DNA of 64,000 nucleotides from Hymenobacter swuensis DY53 (GTDB lineage Bacteria > Bacteroidota > Bacteroidia > Cytophagales > Hymenobacteraceae): positions 1,922,001 to 1,986,000 of the forward strand of contig NZ_CP007145.1 of the NCBI RefSeq assembly GCF_000576555.1, in the 5' to 3' direction. The translations under genes were made by a program, and so were the position numbers. Under the pieces are notes generated by a model. It worked only from the letters and a program-made list of their open reading frames with translations. It made no database searches and had not been told where the DNA came from. This document shows, piece by piece, positions 1 to 7,507 of the stretch (position 1 is its first letter; every line of letters begins with the position of its first letter).

Positions 1-339
1 TGCCCCGATGTGTGCTGGAACCATACGGCCGGCCTCTGCGAAGACTGCGCCCCCGATGAGCACGAGGAACTGGCTGCCCAGCAGCGCCAAGCCGCCCGAG
101 AGCAAATCCAGACCAAAACCCGGACGCAGGATTATACCCAGAATCTCGACTTTCTGGGGCAGGCTCAAATAAGCCAGTGCGGCAGCTGTCAGGCCAAGCT
201 CACCCCCGGTCAGAAGTTTTGCCCCGAATGTGGTAAGCCCAGTGCCGCCGCTGAGCCGAAGGAGAAATTCTGCGGCGACTGTGGAGCGTCCGTGAAACCC
301 GGGCAACGGTTCTGCGCCGAGTGCGGCGGCAAACAGTAA
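1..339 (+). CDS. Zinc-ribbon protein, 3' part only
   Basis: The reading frame is open from the window edge to TAA at 337-339, so only the last 112 residues are visible and the true start lies upstream. The C-terminal half carries two consecutive treble-clef-like zinc ribbons, each CxxC-(12)-CxxC: CGSCQAK/CPECGK and CGDCGAS/CAECGG. A further Cys group (CPDVCW, CEDC) sits at the visible N-terminus. A charged, Gln/Arg-rich helix links the two parts. Double zinc ribbons of this kind occur as C-terminal modules on many unrelated bacterial proteins, so the function cannot be named from this fragment. The window edge, not a mutation, explains the missing 5' end. Confidence 0.75.
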   Translation, partial: CPDVCWNHTAGLCEDCAPDEHEELAAQQRQAAREQIQTKTRTQDYTQNLDFLGQAQISQCGSCQAKLTPGQKFCPECGKPSAAAEPKEKFCGDCGASVKPGQRFCAECGGKQ

Positions 340-360
340 ACAGCTGATAAACCAATCTGT

Positions 361-451
361 TGTTCCAAGCAGCACGTCATTCTGAATGGCACGTTATTCC
401 TCAGCAAGCTCGGAATGACGTGCCATTCAGAATGACGTGCTGCTCGGAACA
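361..451. repeat. 40-bp inverted repeat, TCATTCTGA type
   Basis: Arms 361-400 and 412-451 are reverse complements over 40 nt with two mismatches; the loop is 11 nt. The core contains ACGTCATTCTGAATGGCACG. It lies between two convergent genes (the zinc-ribbon gene and the outer-membrane protein gene), so the transcript would fold into a very long hairpin that could end transcription both ways. It shares the CGTCAT-nCTGA start with other repeats in this window (18118, 35685, 36906). Confidence 0.85.
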
Positions 452-473
452 ACGCTCCTGCGGATGATCTTAT

Positions 474-1208
474 CTACTTTGTGCTGTAGGCCACCCCAAT
501 GGTGACGTTGGTATTGTCGCGCGACTTACCTTCCGGGATGCGGTTTTCGAAGGTGTAGGTATAGGTGCCCGTGACGGCAAAGCGCGGGGTGAAGCGCAGG
601 GCCAGGGTGGAGAGCTGGCTGACGCGGTAATCGGAGAAGTCCTGGAGGTTGGGCTGGTAGAAGGTGGTGGCGCTGAGCGTGAACACGCGGTAGGAGTAGG
701 CCACCTTCAGGCGGGTAGAGTTGCGCGACACGGTGCGGGAGCTGCCATCCTGAAAATATGTGGCCTCCCGGAGCAGCAGGTTGCTCACGGCCACTTCCCG
801 CCCCAGCGAATCCTGGTAAAACGCCCAGCCCGGCCCCGCGCCCAGCTGGTAGCGGCTATCAATGCCGCGCAGATTGCTCCGCTCGTAGCCCCCGATGCCG
901 TAGAAGCGGAAGTGGCCCTTCCAGTAGTAAGGCGTGGTGTTAAGCAGCCATTCCCGCTCCCGCAGCCGCCGCTCCTGCTTGCCAAACGTGAAGCTGCCCG
1001 CTACCGGTGCCCCAAAGTGCAGCCCCCGCAGCAGCGTAACCGAGTGGGCGGTGGCAAACAGCGTCCGGTTCACGCCGCCCGACGTGTACTGCCCCGAGAG
1101 CTGCCCGCTATAGCGGATGAGGGTGGTATCGGGCTTTTGGGCCAGGGCCGGAAGAGCGAACAGCAGCGGTAACAGCACCAGCAGCCAGCGGAGAGAGGAA
1201 ACGAACAT
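474..1208 (-). CDS. Secreted beta-barrel-like protein, DUF481-like
   Basis: This 244-residue protein starts at ATG 1208 with a clear signal peptide (residues 1-22, ending ALA-Q). The rest is built of alternating aromatic/polar strands such as YYWKGHFRFYGIGGYERSN and ends VTIGVAYSTK, a pattern typical of outer-membrane beta-barrels. The overall look is that of DUF481-type salt-induced outer-membrane proteins, but I cannot confirm the family. An upstream in-frame ATG at 1280 would place 24 unlikely residues before the signal peptide, so I prefer 1208. A candidate promoter element lies at 1278-1285. The gene stands alone and converges on the zinc-ribbon gene. Confidence 0.7.
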   Translation of the reverse strand: MFVSSLRWLLVLLPLLFALPALAQKPDTTLIRYSGQLSGQYTSGGVNRTLFATAHSVTLLRGLHFGAPVAGSFTFGKQERRLREREWLLNTTPYYWKGHFRFYGIGGYERSNLRGIDSRYQLGAGPGWAFYQDSLGREVAVSNLLLREATYFQDGSSRTVSRNSTRLKVAYSYRVFTLSATTFYQPNLQDFSDYRVSQLSTLALRFTPRFAVTGTYTYTFENRIPEGKSRDNTNVTIGVAYSTK

Positions 1209-1277
1209 GCGATATTGGTGGGTCCGGTTTGCGGCTTGTGTGATGCAAGCTTTATCTTTCCGGTCGGTAGTAAGCCC

Positions 1278-1285
1278 CAAAATTA
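1278..1285 (-). promoter_or_regulatory. Candidate -7 element TAATTTTG
   Basis: On the minus strand this reads TAATTTTG, an exact match to the Bacteroidota -7 consensus TAnnTTTG, about 70 nt upstream of the ATG at 1208. A T-rich stretch lies roughly 20 nt further upstream where a -33 TTTG would be expected. No transcription start is known. Confidence 0.4.
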
Positions 1286-1322
1286 CTTACTGGGTATAGT
1301 ATAAAACGAAAAATACGAAAAT

Positions 1323-1952
1323 ATGTCATCTGCTCATATACCTAGCAAATTCGATGCTGTTAGTGAAAAATATCGGGTATACATAATCAAGTATTGCTCA
1401 AATAGTTTTAATAAACCAGTTTTTATGGTCTGGTATGCAGATACTATGCATGAAGCAGAAGATAAGTTGCTGGCTTTTAAAAGCGGGAAGATATTTGCTT
1501 TTCACTCACTGATTAATGCTTGTCGTTTACTTACAAACAACCTGGAAGAGCTGGTTGTATTCGAAAATCTTGCACCTTGGCTCTTTGAGTTCAAATATTT
1601 GCCAGCAGCCGAAAATACTACTATCAATGTTTCATCAGTTTTGAAAGATCTGGAAAATAATAGTTTGACCGATAATTCGATAGAAGAATTAGTAAATTTT
1701 GTAAATATCGTTGGAGATTTCATGTATCAGGATTGCGCCAATAGCTATTTAAAGAGGTATACAGGAGATAAGCTTATCCGCAAGGTGTGGGAATACTTTT
1801 ACGAAATTATCTTTTGGCCTAGATTCAACGATGCCGAGAGATTTGCAAAATGGAAGCATCCGGCTTTGGTTATAAACCGGGAAAAACTGCTGGTAAAAGT
1901 GACTGAAATGATAACTGCCTTTGAAGCAAACATGAATCTTATGGAAGAGTGA
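1323..1952 (+). CDS. Hypothetical AT-rich 209-aa protein
   Basis: I do not recognise this protein. It is mostly helical, rich in Asn, Glu, Lys and aromatic residues, and has no signal peptide or membrane segment. Features include the N-terminal strand YRVYIIKYCSNSFNKPVFM and a central acidic helix. The gene is much richer in A/T than both neighbours, including at third codon positions, which suggests recent acquisition. It sits alone between a divergent outer-membrane protein gene and a convergent transketolase gene. ATG at 1323 is the first start in frame. No partner or mobile element is visible. Confidence 0.65.
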   Translation: MSSAHIPSKFDAVSEKYRVYIIKYCSNSFNKPVFMVWYADTMHEAEDKLLAFKSGKIFAFHSLINACRLLTNNLEELVVFENLAPWLFEFKYLPAAENTTINVSSVLKDLENNSLTDNSIEELVNFVNIVGDFMYQDCANSYLKRYTGDKLIRKVWEYFYEIIFWPRFNDAERFAKWKHPALVINREKLLVKVTEMITAFEANMNLMEE

Positions 1953-2034
1953 TTGACACACCTGCCAGACACCATACCGCCCCGGCCGCAACAGGTGCAG
2001 CCGGGGCGGTGTGGTGTCTGACGCGGCCGAAAAC

Positions 2035-2991
2035 CTACTTGCGGCGGGCCATTACTTTCTCCACGGCGGCCACAATGGCCTGCTCGTTGAGGCCGTATTT
2101 TTCCATCAGCTGATCGGGGGTGCCGGATTCGCCGAAGGAGTCGTTGACGGCTACCATTTCCAGGGGCAGGGGCTCCTCGCGGGCCAGCAGCTGAGCGATG
2201 GAGTCGCCGAGGCCACCGTTCATCTGGTGCTCCTCGGCCGTCACCACGCAGCGCGTCTTGCGGGCCGATTCCAGAATCAGCTGGGCATCGAGGGGCTTGA
2301 TGGTGTGAATGTTGATGATTTCGGCGTCGATGCCCTTCTCGGCCAGCAGCTTGCCGGCCAGGATAGCCTTCCACACCAAGTGGCCGGTGGCGAAGATGCT
2401 CACGTCGGCACCCTCGTTCAGCACGATGCCTTTGCCTACTTCAAACTTCTGGTCGGCGGGGGTGAAGTTGGGCACCACCGGCCGGCCGAAGCGCAGGTAC
2501 ACGGGGCCCTCGTAGTCGGCAATGGCAATGGTGGCGGCTTTGGTCTGGTTGTAGTCGCAGGGGTTGATAACCGTCATGTGGGGCAGCATCTTCATCAGCC
2601 CGATGTCCTCCAGAATCTGGTGGGTGGCCCCGTCTTCGCCCAGCGTGAGGCCGGCGTGGGAAGCGCAAATCTTCACGTTTTTGCCCGAGTAGGCAATGCT
2701 CTGCCGAATCTGGTCGTACACGCGACCGGTGCTGAAGTTGGCGAAGGTGCCCGTAAAGGGAATCTTACCGCCAATGGTGAGGCCGGCAGCCAGGCCCATC
2801 ATATTGGCCTCGGCAATGCCCACTTGGAAAAACCGCTCGGGATTGTCCTTGATGAAGGCGTCCATCTTGAGCGAGCCGATGAGGTCGGCGCAGAGGGCTA
2901 CCACGTTGGGGTTAGTGCGGCCCAGCTCCTGCAAGCCAGCGCCAAAGCCGCTGCGGGTATCCTTCGATTCGGTGTAGGGAAAATCTTTCAT
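2035..2991 (-). CDS. Transketolase, C-terminal subunit
   Basis: This 318-residue protein has the pyrimidine-binding and C-terminal domains of transketolase: TRSGFGAGLQELG near the start, VVALCADLIGSLKMD, GIAEANMMGLAAGL and the C-terminal VTAEEHQMNGGLGD and FGESGTPDQLMEKYG. It needs the separate N-terminal subunit (5852-6754) to bind thiamine diphosphate and move two-carbon units in the pentose phosphate pathway. Start ATG 2991 (MKDFPYTES) was chosen because the residues before it look non-coding. It is the last gene of a six-gene minus-strand run; 44 nt separate it from the dioxygenase-like gene upstream. Split transketolases are common in Bacteroidota, but the halves normally lie side by side. 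Confidence 0.93.
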   Translation of the reverse strand: MKDFPYTESKDTRSGFGAGLQELGRTNPNVVALCADLIGSLKMDAFIKDNPERFFQVGIAEANMMGLAAGLTIGGKIPFTGTFANFSTGRVYDQIRQSIAYSGKNVKICASHAGLTLGEDGATHQILEDIGLMKMLPHMTVINPCDYNQTKAATIAIADYEGPVYLRFGRPVVPNFTPADQKFEVGKGIVLNEGADVSIFATGHLVWKAILAGKLLAEKGIDAEIINIHTIKPLDAQLILESARKTRCVVTAEEHQMNGGLGDSIAQLLAREEPLPLEMVAVNDSFGESGTPDQLMEKYGLNEQAIVAAVEKVMARRK

Positions 2992-3025
2992 GAAGTATGG
3001 TAGGGAAATGGGTTTACAAAGAAGT

Positions 3026-3099
3026 AGCACACGCTTCAGCTTGTGCCGTGACTAAACAAAGTGGAAGCGTCTTCAACAGCACAAGCTGAAGCTTGTGCC
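3026..3099. repeat. Inverted repeat reaching into a coding region
   Basis: Two copies of a 22-nt unit, 3026-3047 and 3078-3099, are inverted relative to each other with 19 of 22 positions matching. The right copy is also self-complementary: GCACAAGC-TGAA-GCTTGTGC. The right copy and the spacer lie inside the last codons of the dioxygenase-like gene (stop at 3036-3038), so the repeat encodes that protein's C-terminal residues. Confidence 0.75.
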
Positions 3100-3806
3100 A
3101 CTGGCACCTCCCGAAGCTCCCGCCACTGCAGGCCCGCTGGCAACTCCGCCGTGCTGAACTCCAGATGCACCACGCGGCGAGACCAGGAGCTGGTGCTGCG
3201 TTGGGAGGCGTGCAGGGTGAGAGGCTGCATCAGCATCAGCCCGCCGGCCGGTACCGCGCAGGTAACAGCCTGGGGCGTGAAAGCCGGATGCTGCTCGTTC
3301 GGGATGACACCGTGGCGGTGGGAGCCGGGCACCACGCGCAGCGCTCCATTGGTGGCGTCGCAGGCGTCGAGGTGCAGGCGCAGGGTGACGATGCTTTCCA
3401 GGATTTCGCGGGGTGGTAGCACGGTGGTTTCACCGGCTTTCACCGACCAAGGGCCGTAGCCGGGCAGGTCGAGGTGCTGATCCACGGCCACCATCACATC
3501 TTGGTGCCAGGCCACCAGCCAGTTGGAGCCGGCCGGCTTATCGAAATAGATGGCCTTCACTAGGTGCGGCATCGGCCCCGGAAACAGCTCCGCCAGTACC
3601 GCCCGCAGCCGCGGCGTGAGCAGCTGGGGCCACAGCTGCGGCACTTCACCCAATAGATCTCGAATGGCAAACACGTCCTGATTACGCCGGAAATTGGCTG
3701 AGTTAGCCTCAGTCGATTCGATGGTACGCAGCAGCCCGGCCGTTTCCTCCGGGGAGAAAACGTCAGGTAGGATGGCGTAGCCGTCGGTGCGGAGTTGAGT
3801 TTTCAT
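3036..3806 (-). CDS. Phytanoyl-CoA dioxygenase (PhyH) family protein
   Basis: This is a non-heme Fe(II)/2-oxoglutarate dioxygenase of the PhyH family, 256 residues. The facial triad is visible as H101-x-D103 (WHQD) and H199 (LTLHAS), with R210/R211 placed to hold 2-oxoglutarate. The motif VVPGSHRHGVIP is typical of the double-stranded beta-helix fold. The substrate cannot be deduced. It is cytoplasmic, with no signal peptide. It starts 3 nt after the stop of the 112-residue membrane protein gene, so the two are probably co-translated. The last ~13 residues (AQASACAVEDAST...) are encoded by an intergenic-type repeat and are probably not part of the fold. Confidence 0.85.
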   Translation of the reverse strand: MKTQLRTDGYAILPDVFSPEETAGLLRTIESTEANSANFRRNQDVFAIRDLLGEVPQLWPQLLTPRLRAVLAELFPGPMPHLVKAIYFDKPAGSNWLVAWHQDVMVAVDQHLDLPGYGPWSVKAGETTVLPPREILESIVTLRLHLDACDATNGALRVVPGSHRHGVIPNEQHPAFTPQAVTCAVPAGGLMLMQPLTLHASQRSTSSWSRRVVHLEFSTAELPAGLQWRELREVPVAQASACAVEDASTLFSHGTS

Positions 3807-3809
3807 AAT

Positions 3810-4148
3810 TCAGTGGAGGGTATCTCTGTCGTCAATTTCTACCTCAGATAGAAACCGGGGTGAAAACTTTATAATCACTGAATCACCCACCGCATATCGT
3901 ATTCTACTATGTCCTCGCGCATCGTATACGTTTCCTTGATACCTGTATCGTAAATCGACTGTCCAAATGGAACCGTCTACAAAAGTGCTAGTTACATATG
4001 CTTTTCGGTGAAGGTTAGATAATTCTATTGCCCCCCTTACGGCCTCAACGTGTTGATACAATAGAAAGCCGCCGATGAGCAAAATTGGCCCGCCCCAAAG
4101 CTCGATGTAATAACGGAGCCGGTCATCAATATGCTTCCAATCAATCAT
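3810..4148 (-). CDS. Small single-pass membrane protein
   Basis: This 112-residue protein has one membrane segment at about residues 19-34 (GGPILLIGGFLLYQHV). A beta-rich domain follows, VDLRYRYQGNVYDARGHSR, ending in FSPRFLSEVEIDD. The layout resembles DUF3592-type proteins, but I cannot confirm the family. Its ATG (4146-4148) overlaps the TGA of the von Willebrand A gene in an ATGA arrangement, a strong sign of translational coupling. Base composition is clearly more AT-rich than the upstream VWA gene. The function is unknown. Confidence 0.7.
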   Translation of the reverse strand: MIDWKHIDDRLRYYIELWGGPILLIGGFLLYQHVEAVRGAIELSNLHRKAYVTSTFVDGSIWTVDLRYRYQGNVYDARGHSRIRYAVGDSVIIKFSPRFLSEVEIDDRDTLH

Positions 4149-5548
4149 CGTCCGAAAATGCTGACTGAGGTGGTCTGACCGGGGCGGATGGTGAACGTGC
4201 GCACGTCGGTGAACTGGCTGCCGGTGGCGGTTTTGGTGCGGAACACGAGGCGGTAGGCCCCGGGCTGCATCGGCAGGTTCACTTTACTGCTGGTTTCGGG
4301 CAGGTTGTGCACCCACGTCTGCTGCTCGTCCTGGCCGAGGCGGTAGATGCTGCCGTAGCCTTTCAGGTCCGACACGATGTTGAGGATGCCGGGTGCCTCG
4401 TAGGTTACGGCCGTTTCCTGGCCCTGCTTCACCGTGATGCGCCGCAGCTGGCGGGGCAGCGTGAGCAGCTCCACCTCGTAGGTGCCGGCCAGCAGCTTCT
4501 GCCGCGCCCCGAAGGGCAGGGCTACCACCGTGGCCGGGTTGCCCTGAGCCCGCACCACCGCCTGCACCGTGCCGTAGGGGTTAGGCGAAATGCCCGGCCC
4601 CTGCAGCCACAGCGTGCCTTGGGGCGTTTTGTAGGTCAGCACGTTGGCCCGGCCCGGCCGGATGGGCAGGTTCGCCTGCCGCACCGGGGGCACCGTGTTA
4701 ATCACCAGGTCGTAGCTCTGCAGCGCGTCGATGTCGAGCACATCGGGCTTGCCCTGGGCGTCGCGCCAGTGTACGTAGTTGTACTCGGGCAGCTCCGTCA
4801 CGTTATTCACGAACGTCATATTCACGTTCGATTCCACGGGGCGGCCCTGCTCATCGGTGAGGTTTACGCTCACGGTGGTTTTGGCCAGCGTCTGGGTCAC
4901 TACGTCGTTGAGGATGCTGCGAAAGGTCTTCACATCGGCCGCGTTGTAGTACTGCCCCAGGCATTCCAGCTGCTTGCCAAATTCCCGCTCGGCCCCGATG
5001 CCAATCACAAACGGCTTCAGAAACACCCGCTTGCGCTGCAGCGCCAAGGCCGTAGCGCACGGGTCGCCCTTGCAGGATTCCAATCCGTCGGTAATCAGAA
5101 TGAGCACGTTACGGGCCGACTTATCCACCGGGAAATCCTGGGCCGACTGTAGCAAAGAGTAGGTGATAGGCGTGTTGCCCTTGGGCTCAATCGTCTTCAA
5201 CCGCGCCTTGATGGCCCCCGCGTTTTTGGGCGCAAAGGCCACTTCCAGTTTCGAATCCTCGCAGTTATTCTCCTTGTTCTCGTGCTGATGCCCGTAGGCC
5301 CGCAGCGCCAACTCCAGGTTGGGGTAGGCGTTAAGCGAGTCCACCATCTTCGATAGCAGCCGCTTGGCCACGTCCCAGCGCTGTTCGCCTTCCCAGGGCG
5401 CCCGCATCGACCCGGACGCATCCAGCACGAACAGAATACGGGTGGTTTTGGGTTGGGCAGGCACTGCGTTCTGGGCATATGACGGTTTGCTGGTGATTAT
5501 TAAAACCACCAACAGACCCCAAACCATATGCCAAGCACTACTACTCAT
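4145..5548 (-). CDS. Secreted von Willebrand factor A domain protein
   Basis: This 467-residue protein has an N-terminal signal or anchor segment (residues 8-25, ending SYAQ). A VWA domain covers about residues 36-220 with a complete metal-ion-dependent adhesion site: D43-x-S45-x-S47 (DASGSM), T126 (GNTPITY) and D154 (ITDGLES). Two further beta-sandwich-like regions follow (VSVNLTDEQGRPVES; GAYRLVFRTKTATG), similar to PEGA/CarboxypepD-like surface domains. It probably works in the periplasm or at the cell surface in metal-dependent binding. Translation is coupled to its neighbours on both sides: 1 nt from the upstream gene and a 4-nt overlap downstream. The partner is unknown. Confidence 0.85.
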   Translation of the reverse strand: MSSSAWHMVWGLLVVLIITSKPSYAQNAVPAQPKTTRILFVLDASGSMRAPWEGEQRWDVAKRLLSKMVDSLNAYPNLELALRAYGHQHENKENNCEDSKLEVAFAPKNAGAIKARLKTIEPKGNTPITYSLLQSAQDFPVDKSARNVLILITDGLESCKGDPCATALALQRKRVFLKPFVIGIGAEREFGKQLECLGQYYNAADVKTFRSILNDVVTQTLAKTTVSVNLTDEQGRPVESNVNMTFVNNVTELPEYNYVHWRDAQGKPDVLDIDALQSYDLVINTVPPVRQANLPIRPGRANVLTYKTPQGTLWLQGPGISPNPYGTVQAVVRAQGNPATVVALPFGARQKLLAGTYEVELLTLPRQLRRITVKQGQETAVTYEAPGILNIVSDLKGYGSIYRLGQDEQQTWVHNLPETSSKVNLPMQPGAYRLVFRTKTATGSQFTDVRTFTIRPGQTTSVSIFGR

Positions 5549-5549
5549 T

Positions 5550-5831
5550 CTACTCCGTAGCTTCTGTTTGCTGAGGATCTGTTACAACCTCTCTCTTGAC
5601 AAAAATCACCACAAGAGTGCCGATTATGACTACAGAGGCGACTATAGTAACAGCCTTGACCTGCCTTGACTTATTTGCTGTGGCTTTGATTAGCAGCATT
5701 GCTATTGCCGCAGCTACTACCGAAGCAAGCAGACGAAGTATAAATCCATAGTCTCCGGCAATCATCGGAAGAGACACAAACCAAAGAGGAGCTATTACAA
5801 AAGGATAGTACTCCTCAAGTACCTTATTCAT
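5550..5831 (-). CDS. Small membrane protein, three predicted helices
   Basis: This 93-residue protein starts at ATG 5831 (MNKVLEEYY). Hydrophobic segments lie at about residues 8-25, 30-47 and 60-78 (VTIVASVVIIGTLVVIFV), with a short acidic tail. The family is not recognised. It begins 20 nt after the stop of the N-terminal transketolase gene and ends 1 nt before the VWA start, so it is inside the same transcription unit. It is more AT-rich than the flanking metabolic genes. Upstream codons in the same frame do not look coding, which is why the shorter start was taken. Confidence 0.6.
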   Translation of the reverse strand: MNKVLEEYYPFVIAPLWFVSLPMIAGDYGFILRLLASVVAAAIAMLLIKATANKSRQVKAVTIVASVVIIGTLVVIFVKREVVTDPQQTEATE

Positions 5832-5851
5832 TGTATAGAATAGGTTGGCAA

Positions 5852-6754
5852 TTAGTAGTCGCCGGCTTCTTCTACGGCCAGCTGCTGGAGGGCAATTTCC
5901 AGCTGCTCGTTGTTCGGGGCCACGCCGTGCCACTTGTGCGAGCCCATCATGAAGTCTACGCCGAAGCCCATCTGGGTGTCCATCAGCACCATGATAGGCT
6001 GGCCCTGGCCGAGTAGGCTCTGGGCTTCCTCGATGGTGGGGAGGAGGGTTTCGAACTGGTTGCCGTCGGTTTCCAGTACGCGCCAGTTGAAGGCTTCGAA
6101 CTTGGCGCGTAGGTCGCCGAGGCCGCCAATTTTCTCGGTGGGGCCGTCAATCTGCTGGCCGTTGCGGTCCACAAAGGCAATGAGGTTGTCCACTTTGTGG
6201 TGGGGGGCGTAGAGGGCCGCTTCCCACACCTGGCCTTCCTGCAACTCGCCGTCGCCCATCAGCACAAACACGGTGCTGGAGTCGTTGTTGAGCTTCTTGG
6301 CCTGGGCGGCGCCCACGGCCACGCTCAGGCCCTGGCCCAAGGAGCCCGAGGCCACCCGGATGCCGGGCAAATGCTCATGGGTGGCGGGGTGGCCCTGGAG
6401 GCGGGAGTTCAGCTTGCGGAATGTGGCTAGCTCGCTTACCGGGAAATAGCCCGAACGGGCCAGCACCGAGTAAAAAACCGGCGAGATGTGGCCGTTGGAG
6501 AGGAAAAACAAATCCTGCCCGATGCCGTCCATATCGAAGGGCTGGGGCGTGTGCTTCATCACCTTGAAGTACAGGGCCACCAGCAGATCGGTGCAGCCCA
6601 GCGAGCCGCCGGGGTGACCCGAATTGACGGCGTGCACCATGCGCACGATGTCGCGCCGCACTTGGGCGGCAATCTGTTTCAGCTCGGCTACCGACTTGGT
6701 GGCTGCGGGCGTGTGGGTTTCGGATGAGGCGGCGAATGACGTGTCCTGCGACAT
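5852..6754 (-). CDS. Transketolase, N-terminal subunit
   Basis: This 300-residue protein carries the thiamine-diphosphate pyrophosphate-binding domain: the SGHPGGSLGCTDLLVALYF region, GSLGQGLSVAVGAA, and the GDGELQEGQVWEAA...NLIAFVDRNGQQIDG stretch that holds Mg2+ and the diphosphate. It pairs with the C-terminal subunit encoded at 2035-2991 to form working transketolase of the non-oxidative pentose phosphate pathway. Start ATG 6754 (MSQDTS) is preceded by a TACCTTTG element at 6785-6792; the longer frame would run through repeat DNA. It heads a six-gene minus-strand run in which four unrelated genes separate the two halves. Confidence 0.93.
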   Translation of the reverse strand: MSQDTSFAASSETHTPAATKSVAELKQIAAQVRRDIVRMVHAVNSGHPGGSLGCTDLLVALYFKVMKHTPQPFDMDGIGQDLFFLSNGHISPVFYSVLARSGYFPVSELATFRKLNSRLQGHPATHEHLPGIRVASGSLGQGLSVAVGAAQAKKLNNDSSTVFVLMGDGELQEGQVWEAALYAPHHKVDNLIAFVDRNGQQIDGPTEKIGGLGDLRAKFEAFNWRVLETDGNQFETLLPTIEEAQSLLGQGQPIMVLMDTQMGFGVDFMMGSHKWHGVAPNNEQLEIALQQLAVEEAGDY

Positions 6755-6784
6755 GGGTTCGGGTTGAGAATGGAATTGGTGAGG

Positions 6785-6792
6785 CAAAGGTA
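6785..6792 (-). promoter_or_regulatory. Candidate -7 element TACCTTTG
   Basis: On the minus strand this reads TACCTTTG, matching the TAnnTTTG -7 consensus, about 30 nt upstream of the transketolase N-subunit start. The region where a -33 box would lie falls in the arm of the inverted repeat at 6796, so the repeat may form part of the promoter. Confidence 0.5.
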
Positions 6793-6795
6793 ATG

Positions 6796-6923
6796 ACCCT
6801 ACCCCAACCCCTCCCCACAAGGGAGGGGCTCTAGCTCTAGCATTTTCTAACCGCTAATTTTTAGAGGTAGAGCCCAGCCCGCTTAATGCGTGGCATCTTT
6901 TGGGGAGGGGGTTGGGGTGGGGT
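6796..6923. repeat. Inverted repeat, ACCCCAACCCCTCCCC type
   Basis: Arms at about 6796-6819 and 6901-6923 are near-perfect reverse complements (ACCCCAACCCC-TCCCCA against its partner, with one indel and one mismatch). The left arm also forms its own hairpin, CCCTCCCC-ACAA-GGGAGGGG. It is related in style to the repeat at 27781 (CCCTCCTT ... AAGGAGGG). It fills most of the gap between the peroxiredoxin and transketolase genes. Confidence 0.7.
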
Positions 6924-6924
6924 A

Positions 6925-6957
6925 CAAAAAAGCCCCGCCGGAGGGGCGAGGCTTTCG
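6925..6957 (-). terminator. Rho-independent terminator of the peroxiredoxin gene
   Basis: On the minus strand GCCCC-TCCGGC-GGGGC is followed directly by TTTTTT, a textbook intrinsic terminator. It starts 9 nt after the stop codon of the peroxiredoxin gene at 6966. Confidence 0.8.
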
Positions 6958-6965
6958 AAGGAAAA

Positions 6966-7415
6966 CTACAGCAGCTGAGCTGCATGGTTTTTGGTGTCGA
7001 CTTTGGTAATGACTTTCTCGATCAGGCCTTTTTCGTCGATGAGGAAGGTGTAGCGCATGGTGCCCATGTACTTGCGGCCGTACATCGACTTCTCCTGCCA
7101 TACGCCGTAGTCCTGCACCAGCTTCTTGTCCTCATCCACGAGCAGCGGGAAGGGCAACTCGTGCTTGGTGGCAAACTTCTGATGTGACTTCTCCGAGTCG
7201 ATGCTCACGCCCAGCACCTGCACACCAGCGGCCTGAAGCTGCGCGTAGTTGTCGCGCAGGTTGCAGGCCTGCGCCGTGCAGCCCGAGGTGTCGTCTTTGG
7301 GGTAGAAGTAGAGGGCTACTTTGCGGCCCGCGTAGTCCTGGAGGCGGTGGATGGTGCCATTCTGGTCGGGAGCTTCGAAGGCCGGAGCCTGCTCGCCTGC
7401 TTGAGGTACTGCCAT
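6966..7415 (-). CDS. bcp: Thioredoxin-dependent peroxiredoxin Bcp
   Basis: This 149-residue protein has the full length usual for Bcp/PrxQ. The peroxidatic Cys is C46 in YPKDDTSGCTAQAC, and the resolving Cys is C51 in the same helix, the atypical two-Cys arrangement of this family. GVSIDSEKSHQKFATKH and the C-terminal TFLIDEKGLIEKV complete the thioredoxin fold. It reduces peroxides in the cytoplasm using thioredoxin. It is a single gene with its own terminator at 6925-6957. A TATCTTCG sequence (7420-7427, minus strand) lies just upstream and may be the -7 element. Confidence 0.95.
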   Translation of the reverse strand: MAVPQAGEQAPAFEAPDQNGTIHRLQDYAGRKVALYFYPKDDTSGCTAQACNLRDNYAQLQAAGVQVLGVSIDSEKSHQKFATKHELPFPLLVDEDKKLVQDYGVWQEKSMYGRKYMGTMRYTFLIDEKGLIEKVITKVDTKNHAAQLL

Positions 7416-7465
7416 GCCGCGAAGATAGAAGGGTTTTTTGGGGATTCAGCAACGAAATAATGCAC

Positions 7466-7497
7466 GTCATTGCAAGGCCGGAGGCCGAAGCAATGAC
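7466..7497. repeat. Short inverted repeat GTCATTGC...GCAATGAC
   Basis: Arms 7466-7473 and 7490-7497 (GTCATTGC / GCAATGAC) surround an inner GGCC-GGA-GGCC. It lies in the short gap between the lipocalin gene end and the peroxiredoxin promoter. The CGTCATTGC start resembles the other TCAT-type elements of this window. Confidence 0.55.
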
Positions 7498-7507
7498 ATT
7501 CTCATCC

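Noticed and set aside
2011-3003. A 330-codon plus-strand frame opposite the transketolase C-subunit
   Set aside because: It is antisense to a clear enzyme gene and lacks any motif.
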